Origin: CAZSGN01 sp964606415
GTDB taxonomy: Bacteria > Bacteroidota > Bacteroidia > Bacteroidales > JBBRXJ01
Assembly (NCBI GenBank): GCA_964606415.1
Contig: CAZSGN010000038.1
Location: 1-15,293, forward strand
Length of the DNA: 15,293 nucleotides
Reading direction: 5' to 3'
Position numbers and translations under genes: made by a program. The notes under the pieces were generated by a model. It ran no database searches, was not told where the DNA came from, and was given only the letters and a program-made list of their open reading frames with translations. Every line of letters begins with the position of its first letter. The stretch's first letter is position 1. Below, in pieces: positions 6,385 through 14,096 of this stretch.

Positions 6385-8715
6385 CTAAAATTTAAAATTA
6401 TAAGTTACCGTAGGTAATATAGGAAATAAATAAGTTTTCTCTGCATACGTAATGGCCTGTTGCTGTTGATCCTGCACAAAATTAATTGTCCATGCGTTAT
6501 GTCTGTCATACACATTATATACAGAGAAATTCCACTCCCCTTCCCAGAAACGATCAGGATCCGGTTTTGGTTTAATCGTTACAGAAAGGTCCATACGGTG
6601 ATAATCAGGAAAACGGTAGGCATTACGATCTGAATACACAGGCACAATCTTATTAAACATCTCTGTCCGGCCAACAGGGAAAGTAGCCGGCAACCCGCTT
6701 GCATAAACCCAGTTTGCCGAAACAACAACCTGCGGGGATATTTGATAATTAAGAACAACAGAAAGATTATGAGGCTTGTCATAAGGAGATAAATAATACT
6801 TTCCATCATTGATTAAATCAACTTTCCGTTCAGAGCGGGATAAAGTATAACCAACCCAGCCATTAAACCGCCCTCCGTTTTTGCGCACCATTAACTCAAG
6901 TCCATACGCCCTGCCTTTACCATATCGCAACTCACCTTCCAGCTTTTCATTTAACAATAATTCTGCGAAATCTTTAAAATCAATTACATTTTTATAATCC
7001 TTATAAAAAACCTCCATAGAAGTCTCAATAGTATGCTCTCTAAAATTCCTAAAATATCCAATAGCATATTGATCGGCATGTTGCGGGCGAGTATTTGGAC
7101 TGGCAGGAAACCAAATATCCAGAGGCATCCCTGCCGTTGAGTTTGAAGCAAGTTGAATATACTGGGTTGTCCTGGAATAGCTGGCTTTCACAGAATTAAA
7201 GTCATTAATGACAAAATTCATTCCCAACCGGGGTTCAAAAGCCCCATCATGATGATGCACTTCATTCTTGCCATAAGAGAGAGAATCAACTTGCTGATAT
7301 TGATCATTATAAAGAAATACATCATCCGGCCCCAGGTTCTGAAACAAAGAATACCTGGCCCCATATTTAAAGGTAAGCGGCTCAAACAATTTTTGCTCAT
7401 TGGAAATATAAATACCATGCTCAAGCGTTTTACGGATGGGCAATTTAAAGGTATTAATCAGGCTTTCTTCACCATTTCCTTCTATCACTCCCTGATTCAT
7501 GATATGATACTTAGAAGATAATCCAAATCGCACTTTATTCTTTTCATTAACAAACCAGGTCATATCCTCTTTAATACCAAAATCCTCGAGATAAGAGTCC
7601 CAGGTAAAGGAATTCGCTCTACCCTCCGAAGAAGTACCGGTAAAATAGTCATATTTGCTATAGATAGCCGTGAAGTTGCTAAACAATTTTTGATTAAATA
7701 AATGATTCCACCTTGTTGTCATGGTCTGATTACCAAACTGAAAATCACCCATCTCATTTTTAAATACATCCCGACCAAAATAACCAGATACAAAGAAACG
7801 GTTATTATCATTGATCTCATGATTATACTTGGCATTTAAATCATAGAAGTAAAGCTTACTATTTTGAACACGCTCCTCATTAGCCAGAGGCAAAAAGATA
7901 TCCGCATAAGTTCTTCGTCCGGCAACAATAAAAGAAGATTTGTCTTTAAAAAGAGGTGCCTCCAACGTTAACCGGCTGGATATTAATCCAATTCCACCCG
8001 ATCCGGAAAATTCTTTGCTATTTCCTTCCTTCATTCGTATATCCAGCAAAGAAGATAAGCGACCTCCATATCGCGGGGGTATATCTCCCTTGTATAATTT
8101 AGCATTCTTCACCGCATCATTATTAAATACAGAGAAAAAACCCATTAGATGAGAAGCATTATACACGGGGGCTTCATCAAGCAGAATAAGATTTTGATCA
8201 GGCGTTCCACCTCTTACACTAAAATTAGACGATCCTTCAGAAACAAAACTAACCCCAGGCAAAAGCTGTATTGCTTTCACCACATCCACTTCTCCCATTA
8301 AAGCAGGAATTTGCTTTATTTGCTTCATTTCAATTTTTTCTACACTCATCTCCGCTTTTTTGATATTATCATCTTTACGTTCAGAATAAACCTCAACAGC
8401 TTCAAGTTGTTTTGTTTTAGATGATAATTCGATGGTTACTTTTTTATTCTGCTCAAGTTTCATTATTTTTATCTCTTTTTGATAACCCAAATAGGAATAT
8501 TCCACTGAATATTTTCCCGGCGGCAGACTCATGGAATAATAGCCGTAAGCATTGGTTGAGGTTCCACGTCCGGCTTCTTTCACATAAACGGTTGCCCCTA
8601 TTAAAGCCTCTCCGTTGGAAGCATCACGCAAGTAGCCACTAAGAGATAAATTCTGGGCTTCAATCAATAAAAACGGAAATAAACACAAATAAAATGTAAG
8701 GATACTTCTTATCAT
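6385..8715 (-). CDS. TonB-dependent receptor with carboxypeptidase-regulatory-like domain
   Basis: The 776-residue outer-membrane protein has a signal peptide (residues 1-20, cleavage likely after IEA before QNLS). A carboxypeptidase-D regulatory-like beta-sandwich domain (about 23-98: LSGYLRDASNGEALIGATVYV) comes next. The plug domain (about 118-228) holds VRGGTPDQNLILLDEAPVY, and PPRYGGRLSSLLDIRMKEG ends it. A beta-barrel with many alternating aromatic strands fills the rest and ends in Phe (TYNFKF), as outer-membrane barrels do. Receptors of this kind import a ligand using TonB/ExbBD energy. The following DUF4249 lipoprotein gene probably codes for its surface or periplasmic-side partner. 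No SusD-like gene, sugar enzymes, siderophore genes or sigma/anti-sigma pair lie in the window, so the substrate stays unknown. A -7 box lies about 70 bases upstream of the ATG. Confidence 0.93.
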   Translation of the reverse strand: MIRSILTFYLCLFPFLLIEAQNLSLSGYLRDASNGEALIGATVYVKEAGRGTSTNAYGYYSMSLPPGKYSVEYSYLGYQKEIKIMKLEQNKKVTIELSSKTKQLEAVEVYSERKDDNIKKAEMSVEKIEMKQIKQIPALMGEVDVVKAIQLLPGVSFVSEGSSNFSVRGGTPDQNLILLDEAPVYNASHLMGFFSVFNNDAVKNAKLYKGDIPPRYGGRLSSLLDIRMKEGNSKEFSGSGGIGLISSRLTLEAPLFKDKSSFIVAGRRTYADIFLPLANEERVQNSKLYFYDLNAKYNHEINDNNRFFVSGYFGRDVFKNEMGDFQFGNQTMTTRWNHLFNQKLFSNFTAIYSKYDYFTGTSSEGRANSFTWDSYLEDFGIKEDMTWFVNEKNKVRFGLSSKYHIMNQGVIEGNGEESLINTFKLPIRKTLEHGIYISNEQKLFEPLTFKYGARYSLFQNLGPDDVFLYNDQYQQVDSLSYGKNEVHHHDGAFEPRLGMNFVINDFNSVKASYSRTTQYIQLASNSTAGMPLDIWFPASPNTRPQHADQYAIGYFRNFREHTIETSMEVFYKDYKNVIDFKDFAELLLNEKLEGELRYGKGRAYGLELMVRKNGGRFNGWVGYTLSRSERKVDLINDGKYYLSPYDKPHNLSVVLNYQISPQVVVSANWVYASGLPATFPVGRTEMFNKIVPVYSDRNAYRFPDYHRMDLSVTIKPKPDPDRFWEGEWNFSVYNVYDRHNAWTINFVQDQQQQAITYAEKTYLFPILPTVTYNFKF

Positions 8716-8783
8716 AAGACAATAAATAATAAAGCAGTTTGAATTTTACTTAAAATATCGTAATTTAAAGCATTAAAAGCAGC

Positions 8784-8792
8784 GCAAAAATA
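8784..8792 (-). promoter_or_regulatory. Bacteroidota -7 box for the TonB receptor operon
   Basis: The minus strand reads TATTTTTGC, the same sequence as the prfC box and an exact TAnnTTTGC match. It ends 68 bases before the receptor ATG, leaving an untranslated leader of about 60 bases. The 106-base divergent spacer must also hold the zwf promoter. Only a partial match (TATATTTT just before the zwf ATG) was seen for that. Confidence 0.55.
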
Positions 8793-8821
8793 TGTAATAA
8801 AATTAATAAAATATATTTTTT

Positions 8822-10327
8822 ATGGAAAAAGAAAACAATCTAATCATGGTAATTTTCGGAGCCTCTGGCGATCTCACCAAACGAAAACTCATCCCAGCCT
8901 TATACGATCTCTATTTACAAAATCGTCTTCCGGAAAAGTTTGCCGTGTTAGGAATTGGACGAAAAACATTAAATGATGAAAGTTTTATTAAACAAATCAA
9001 AGATTTTACCGGCATACAGGATAAAAAATTTTTACAATCCCTTTTTTATACCTCCATGTCCACAACATCTCCTGATCAATATAATATTCTTAAAAACCGA
9101 CTTGATGAGCTAAACAAATCAATTGGCTGTCATGAGAATTATTTATTTTATTTTTCAACCCCTCCTTCTCTTTACGCGACCATTGCCCGTGGGATTGAAC
9201 AATGCGGGCTCAACAAACAAGAAAATTATAATAAAAAATGGAAGCGGGTCATTATAGAAAAACCTTTTGGTTATGATCTTGAAGGTGCTCAACAATTAAA
9301 CAAAGAACTACTTGAAATTTTTGAGGAACAGCAAATCTACCGCATTGATCATTACTTAGGAAAAGAAACTGTTCAAAACATCATGGTTACCCGCTTTTCC
9401 AACGGGATCTTTGAGCCACTCTGGAACCGGAACTTCATTGATCACGTACAAATTACTGCATCAGAAAGCATTGGTGTTGAAGAACGGGGAGGATATTATG
9501 ATACCAGTGGTGCTTTGCGAGATATGGTTCAAAACCACTTACTCCAGGTAATGGCAATGGTAGCAATGGAACCGCCGGCTGTCCATGAGTCAAGTGCCAT
9601 CCGGAATGAAACTTTAAAAGTATTTCAGTCTATCAGGCCTTTAAGTCAGGAGGATGTGAAAAATAATGTGATAAGAGGCCAATATACAGCGAGCCATTTC
9701 CGGGGAGAAAAATTAAATGGCTACCTGGAAGAAGAAGGAGTAGATAAAAACTCCCTTACAGAAACATTTGTTGCTATGAAATTACATATAGACAATTGGC
9801 GGTGGGGGAATGTTCCTTTCTTCATAAGAACTGGCAAAAGGCTGCCTAACAAAGCGACTGAAATAGTTATCCATTTTAAAGAACCACCCCACAGCATATT
9901 TCGTAACGGGGATCAACAAAACCAGGAGCCCAATCAATTAATTATCCGGATACAGCCTGACGAAGGCCTGATGTTCCGCTTTGGAATGAAAATTCCAGGA
10001 GCAGGTTTTGACGTCCAAAATGTTAATATGGATTTTCGGTATGCTGATCTGTCGGACCAGGAGCTACCCACTGCTTATGAAAGACTAATACTTGATTGTA
10101 TTTCTGGCGACTCAACCCTTTATACCCGGGGAGATGCTCTTGAAGAAATGTGGAAAATTATCACACCTATTCAGGAATACTGGAAAAACAATTCTTCAGC
10201 TAAAATGTATAATTACCCCTCAGGAACATGGGGCCCTCTAGAAGCTACTGAATTCATTCTTCAAACAGGTTACCTTTGGCGTAATCCTTGCAGGACACTA
10301 ACAACAGAATGCGATTGCACATTTTAA
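8822..10327 (+). CDS. zwf: Glucose-6-phosphate 1-dehydrogenase
   Basis: Zwf oxidises glucose-6-phosphate to 6-phosphogluconolactone and reduces NADP+ (or NAD+), opening the oxidative pentose phosphate pathway. The 501-residue product has normal length. It shows the nucleotide-binding GASGDLTKRK (13-22), EKPFG (146-150), the active-site signature RIDHYLGK (174-181) and DMVQNHLLQ (234-242), whose His239 fits the catalytic general base. FIRTGKRL in the C-terminal half is also typical of the family. The last residues after WRNP carry three cysteines (CRTLTTECDCTF), a small oddity of unknown meaning. pgl follows after 12 bases. The usual third gene of the pathway, gnd, is not in the window. Cofactor choice cannot be settled by eye, but the neighbouring transhydrogenase genes suit NADPH production. 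Confidence 0.97.
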   Translation: MEKENNLIMVIFGASGDLTKRKLIPALYDLYLQNRLPEKFAVLGIGRKTLNDESFIKQIKDFTGIQDKKFLQSLFYTSMSTTSPDQYNILKNRLDELNKSIGCHENYLFYFSTPPSLYATIARGIEQCGLNKQENYNKKWKRVIIEKPFGYDLEGAQQLNKELLEIFEEQQIYRIDHYLGKETVQNIMVTRFSNGIFEPLWNRNFIDHVQITASESIGVEERGGYYDTSGALRDMVQNHLLQVMAMVAMEPPAVHESSAIRNETLKVFQSIRPLSQEDVKNNVIRGQYTASHFRGEKLNGYLEEEGVDKNSLTETFVAMKLHIDNWRWGNVPFFIRTGKRLPNKATEIVIHFKEPPHSIFRNGDQQNQEPNQLIIRIQPDEGLMFRFGMKIPGAGFDVQNVNMDFRYADLSDQELPTAYERLILDCISGDSTLYTRGDALEEMWKIITPIQEYWKNNSSAKMYNYPSGTWGPLEATEFILQTGYLWRNPCRTLTTECDCTF

Positions 10328-10339
10328 AAAGAAGAAAAA

Positions 10340-11068
10340 ATGAATATACATGTTTTTGATAATCCGCAGGAAACCGTTAAACAATTAACGTCACAACTAG
10401 AAACAATTATAAATCTAAGTATCAGTGATCAGGTTAATATAGCCATATCAGGCGGCTCGACTCCGCGTCTTTGGTTCGAATACTTATCCATATATGAATC
10501 AAATACCATACAATGGAACCGCATTCACCTTTTTTGGGTTGATGAACGGTGTGTTTCCCCGGAAGACGATGAAAGTAATTATAAAATGACCAGGAAAAGA
10601 CTGCTTTCAAAAATTAATATCCCGGAAGAAAACATTCACCGTATTGCTGGAGAAGCCAACCCGGAAGAGGAAGCAAAAAGATATAGCCACGAAATTAGTC
10701 ACTACCTGCCCAAAGAAAATAATTTACCCCGTTTTGACCTTGTGCAACTAGGTGTAGGAGATGATGGCCATACAGCCTCTATCTTCCCAAACCAAAAATC
10801 ACTACTAAAAAGTAAAGATTTTGTCTCTACAGCCACACATCCCGAATCAGGGCAAAAAAGAATCACACTTACAGGCACTGTTATCAATAATGCAAATAAC
10901 ATTTCTTTTCTTGTTAGTGGAGAAAACAAAGCAAAAATTCTGTCCGAGATTATTAAAAAAAATAATCAGGATTTACCTGCCACACATATTAAAGCACAAA
11001 ATGGAACGCTTCACTGGTTTTTGGATCAAGAAGCAGCCTCTTTAATCACCAACGGAAACAATAAATAA
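10340..11068 (+). CDS. pgl: 6-phosphogluconolactonase
   Basis: Pgl (DevB type) hydrolyses 6-phosphogluconolactone, the product of Zwf, to 6-phosphogluconate in the cytoplasm. The 242-residue protein has the family length and motifs. The phosphate-binding loop is SGGSTP (37-42). WVDERCV (66-72) is followed by SNYKM. LGVGDDGHTASIFP (137-150) contains the catalytic histidine region. It belongs to the glucosamine-6-phosphate isomerase-like fold, but these motifs separate it from NagB. The start ATG lies 12 bases after the zwf stop behind a purine-rich stretch, so zwf and pgl form an operon. The 103-base gap that follows holds a near-consensus promoter box and no clear hairpin terminator. Confidence 0.96.
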   Translation: MNIHVFDNPQETVKQLTSQLETIINLSISDQVNIAISGGSTPRLWFEYLSIYESNTIQWNRIHLFWVDERCVSPEDDESNYKMTRKRLLSKINIPEENIHRIAGEANPEEEAKRYSHEISHYLPKENNLPRFDLVQLGVGDDGHTASIFPNQKSLLKSKDFVSTATHPESGQKRITLTGTVINNANNISFLVSGENKAKILSEIIKKNNQDLPATHIKAQNGTLHWFLDQEAASLITNGNNK

Positions 11069-11138
11069 AGATCCCCATATTTATATACGTTCCTAAGAAA
11101 AAATTATTTAGAATCTTTCTATTTTAATGAAAAAATGC

Positions 11139-11146
11139 TATCTTTA
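11139..11146 (+). promoter_or_regulatory. Possible -7 box for the pnt operon
   Basis: TATCTTTA matches TAnnTTTG in all but the last base and lies 25 bases before the pntAA ATG. No -33 element is clear. If it is not used, pnt is read through from zwf-pgl. Confidence 0.35.
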
Positions 11147-11171
11147 AACAAAATTACATACTAATCCCATC

Positions 11172-12299
11172 ATGCTAATAGGTGTTATTAAAGGAAATGA
11201 AGCGGATAAAAGGGTTGCCTTAATCCCTGATAGTGTTCGCGACCTACTCAAGCTAAAAGTTGAGGTTGTGGTCGAAAAAGATGCAGGACAAAATGCATTC
11301 ATTGATAACAAATTATTTGAAGAAGCCGGAGCAACGATCCAATCGAGAAAAGACGTGCTTAAAAAAGCAGATTTAATCCTCTCGGTCACACCCCCAGCCG
11401 AAAAAGAAATTGATCAATTAAATGACAATCAAGCCTGTATTTCTGTATTTAACCCACTATGGGACATTAAGCAAACACAAAAATTAGCAGAAAAAGGGAA
11501 AACCATATTCAGTCTTGACCTGGTGCCGAGAATCACCAGAGCACAGTCTATGGATGTTTTATCATCTATGGCTACCGTCGCTGGCTATAAAGCCGTGCTG
11601 GATGCGGCGAACCATTTACCCAAATTTTTCCCCATGTTTATGACAGCGGCAGGCACCATAAAACCAGCAAAAGTATTAATACTGGGAGCCGGTGTCGCCG
11701 GGCTTCAGGCTATTGCCACCAGCAGAAAACTTGGGGCTGTCGTGGAAGTTTTTGATGTTAGATCTGCCGTAAAAGAAGAAGTAGAAAGTTTGGGAGGAAA
11801 ATTTATTGAAGTTGAGGGAGCACGTGAAGAAGCTTCCTCAGGCGGATATGCTGTTGAGCAAGATGAAGAATTCAAAGCCAGGCAAGCAAAACTAATACAT
11901 GACCATGCTTTAAAATCCAACGTGATTATTGCCACCGCCCAAATTCCAGGAAAAAAAGCCCCGTTACTGATTAAAAAAGAAACAGTTCAAAATATGAATC
12001 CGGGCACAGTCATTATCGACCTCGCTGCATCGACAGGAGGTAATTGCGAATTAAGCAAATCAGGAAAAATTATAAATGAAAAAGGCGTAACCATCATCGG
12101 CAAATCCAACTACCCGGACGAAATGCCAAATGATGCCAGCCTGATGTTTGGCAAAAATGCAGTTAACTTCATAAAACTCCTGATCACTGAAGAAGGAACA
12201 ATGCATCTTAATATGGAAGATGAGGTCGTCAAACAAACCTGTATGACCCATCAGTCAGAAATTATAAGCGACCGGGTTAAATCATTATTAAACCAATAA
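11172..12299 (+). CDS. pntAA: NAD(P) transhydrogenase subunit alpha part 1, NAD(H)-binding domain I
   Basis: This 375-residue soluble subunit binds NAD(H) and passes hydride to NADP(H) held by the beta subunit, coupled to proton movement across the inner membrane. It has the two-lobe fold shared with alanine dehydrogenase. The N-terminal lobe starts MLIGVIKGNEADKRVALIPD, and RITRAQSMD (120-128) has the family-defining RAQSMD. The Rossmann motif GAGVAG (172-177) is followed by DVR (195-197), and the mobile loop lies around GGYAVEQDEEF (224-234). The alpha chain is split, as in Rhodospirillum rubrum, instead of fused as in E. coli. pntAB follows after 10 bases and pntB after that, giving one operon. 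The start agrees with the N-terminus of homologues. Confidence 0.96.
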   Translation: MLIGVIKGNEADKRVALIPDSVRDLLKLKVEVVVEKDAGQNAFIDNKLFEEAGATIQSRKDVLKKADLILSVTPPAEKEIDQLNDNQACISVFNPLWDIKQTQKLAEKGKTIFSLDLVPRITRAQSMDVLSSMATVAGYKAVLDAANHLPKFFPMFMTAAGTIKPAKVLILGAGVAGLQAIATSRKLGAVVEVFDVRSAVKEEVESLGGKFIEVEGAREEASSGGYAVEQDEEFKARQAKLIHDHALKSNVIIATAQIPGKKAPLLIKKETVQNMNPGTVIIDLAASTGGNCELSKSGKIINEKGVTIIGKSNYPDEMPNDASLMFGKNAVNFIKLLITEEGTMHLNMEDEVVKQTCMTHQSEIISDRVKSLLNQ

Positions 12300-12309
12300 A
12301 CCACTTATC

Positions 12310-12627
12310 ATGGAAGACTTTTTGGTATTTTTTTATTTACATAAAGAGTTGATTTTCATCATTACCCTATCAGTATTCCTGGGCTTTGAAGTTATCAGCA
12401 ATGTACCCGCTATTCTTCATACCCCATTAATGTCAGGCGCCAATGCCATAAGCGGTGTCATCGTCATTGGCGGCATCATTTTACTGGGACATGCTGACCT
12501 GTCAAAGTTATCTCTGAGTCTGATTATGGGTGCTTTGGCGGTTGTTTTTGGAACCCTTAATGTTGTAGGTGGTTTTGTTGTCACCGACAGAATGTTGGAA
12601 ATGTTTAAGAAAAAGAGAAAAAAATAA
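12310..12627 (+). CDS. pntAB: NAD(P) transhydrogenase subunit alpha part 2, membrane domain
   Basis: The 105-residue membrane protein is the small domain-II subunit of the split alpha chain. It forms the proton channel together with PntB. Hydrophobic segments lie at about 13-30, 44-60 and 68-92, consistent with three transmembrane helices. The family motif PAILHTPLMSGANAISG spans 33-49, and the tail is basic (KKKRKK), expected on the cytoplasmic side. Its length fits the R. rubrum type. It sits 10 bases after pntAA, and its stop is followed 6 bases later by the pntB ATG, so translation is probably coupled. Confidence 0.95.
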   Translation: MEDFLVFFYLHKELIFIITLSVFLGFEVISNVPAILHTPLMSGANAISGVIVIGGIILLGHADLSKLSLSLIMGALAVVFGTLNVVGGFVVTDRMLEMFKKKRKK

Positions 12628-12633
12628 TTGATC

Positions 12634-14055
12634 ATGAACACACTACAGGACCTCAATATCACAATGGGAGATGCATTGCTGGAACTTAGCTATCTCATTG
12701 CCGCTATATTTTTTGTTATTGGCCTGAAATTCCTTAGTCATCCGGAATCAGCGCGAAAAGGAAATTTATGGGCAGCAGCAGGAATGTTTCTTGCCATGAT
12801 TACCACACTTCTTTTACACCGGGATGATGGCGGACAACTCATTTCTCCCATAAACGCCATTGTTATCTTAACAGCTATTGTTTTTGGGGCAGTTCTTGGC
12901 ACCATGGTTGCCCGGAGAGTTAAGATGACAGCCATGCCGCAACTTGTATCTATATTTAATGCCAGTGGCGGCGCGGCCTCTGCACTGGTTGCCCTGATGG
13001 AATATTCTAATCCGGCTAACAGTTCAGCAATAGTAACATTGCTGGGGCTTATAATCGGAAGTATTGCATTTAGCGGAAGTATGATCGCCTACGGGAAATT
13101 AGATGGCAAAATAGGAGATGTATTCAACAAAGCCATGACTTACATCAATTTACTTTTTTTAGGAGCGATTATTGCACTAACCGTTTTTATGCTTACCGGT
13201 AATATAGGATTCAATGACCAGGTCACTTATTCTTATATTCTGCTTGGCATCGCCTTAATTTACGGAATAACATTTGTTTTACCCATTGGCGGAGCCGATA
13301 TGCCGGTGGTCATCTCCTTATTAAATTCCTTTACCGGTATTGCTGCAGCTATGGCAGGGTTCATTTATCACAACCAGGCCATGATTTTGGGAGGTATTTT
13401 TGTTGGCTCAGCAGGTTCAATTCTTACGCTACTGATGTGTAAAGCCATGAACAGATCGCTGCTCAATGTTATAATCGGAGCATTTGGAGGAGGTGGCGGA
13501 GCTGCAGAACAAAAAGAAATGGGTAATATTAAAGAAATATCACTTAGTGATGCTTCCGTTTTGCTCAGTTATACCCAAAGGGTTGTCATCATTCCCGGAT
13601 ATGGATTGGCCGTTGCACAAGCCCAACATATATGTAATGAAATGGCCAGGCTTCTTGAGGAAAAAGGTGTGGAAGTCAAATTTGCTATTCACCCTGTTGC
13701 CGGGAGAATGCCGGGACATATGAATGTTTTGCTTGCTGAAGCCGATGTTCCTTATGACAAATTGGTAGAAATGGATGATATCAATCCACAAATGCCCAAT
13801 ACTGATGTTGCCATAGTCATTGGCGCCAATGATGTGGTAAATCCGGCTGCCGAAGAAGATCCTTCCAGTCCGATAGCCGGAATGCCGATTATCAAAGCAC
13901 ATGAAGCTAAAAACATCATTGTTATGAAACGTGGCATGGGTAAAGGTTATGCAGCCATTGAAAATCATTTATTTTTTGATGACAAAACCCGGATGCTGTT
14001 CGGCAACGCCAAAGATTCGCTCCAGGCTTTGGTCAACGAAATTAAAAGCCTATAA
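12634..14055 (+). CDS. pntB: NAD(P) transhydrogenase subunit beta
   Basis: PntB supplies the larger membrane domain II and the NADP(H)-binding domain III. The 473-residue product has hydrophobic helices over residues 17-285, including IGGADMPVVISLLNS (218-232). The NADP-binding part runs from about 305 to 473 with PGYGLAVAQAQ (321-331), HPVAGRMPGHMNVLLAEA (353-370) and IGANDVVNPAA (396-406). E. coli beta-His91 aligns with Asn109 here (VSIFNASGG). The E. coli channel asparagine in the SMLNS motif is kept (Asn231). The ATG at 12634 is preferred over TTG at 12628. The gene ends the pnt operon and converges on the protoporphyrinogen oxidase gene with a 41-base gap, where no convincing terminator hairpin was seen. 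Confidence 0.96.
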   Translation: MNTLQDLNITMGDALLELSYLIAAIFFVIGLKFLSHPESARKGNLWAAAGMFLAMITTLLLHRDDGGQLISPINAIVILTAIVFGAVLGTMVARRVKMTAMPQLVSIFNASGGAASALVALMEYSNPANSSAIVTLLGLIIGSIAFSGSMIAYGKLDGKIGDVFNKAMTYINLLFLGAIIALTVFMLTGNIGFNDQVTYSYILLGIALIYGITFVLPIGGADMPVVISLLNSFTGIAAAMAGFIYHNQAMILGGIFVGSAGSILTLLMCKAMNRSLLNVIIGAFGGGGGAAEQKEMGNIKEISLSDASVLLSYTQRVVIIPGYGLAVAQAQHICNEMARLLEEKGVEVKFAIHPVAGRMPGHMNVLLAEADVPYDKLVEMDDINPQMPNTDVAIVIGANDVVNPAAEEDPSSPIAGMPIIKAHEAKNIIVMKRGMGKGYAAIENHLFFDDKTRMLFGNAKDSLQALVNEIKSL

Positions 14056-14096
14056 GCAATTGCCAAAATGAAAGTTTTCCAAAACGTTCAGACCAT

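Noticed and set aside
13540..13968. 142-residue open frame on the minus strand inside pntB
   Set aside because: It lies opposite the conserved NADP-binding domain of PntB and resembles no family I know.
12628..14055. TTG start for pntB at 12628
   Set aside because: It adds only Met-Ile ahead of a good ATG at 12634 and abuts the pntAB stop; the ATG is the simpler choice.
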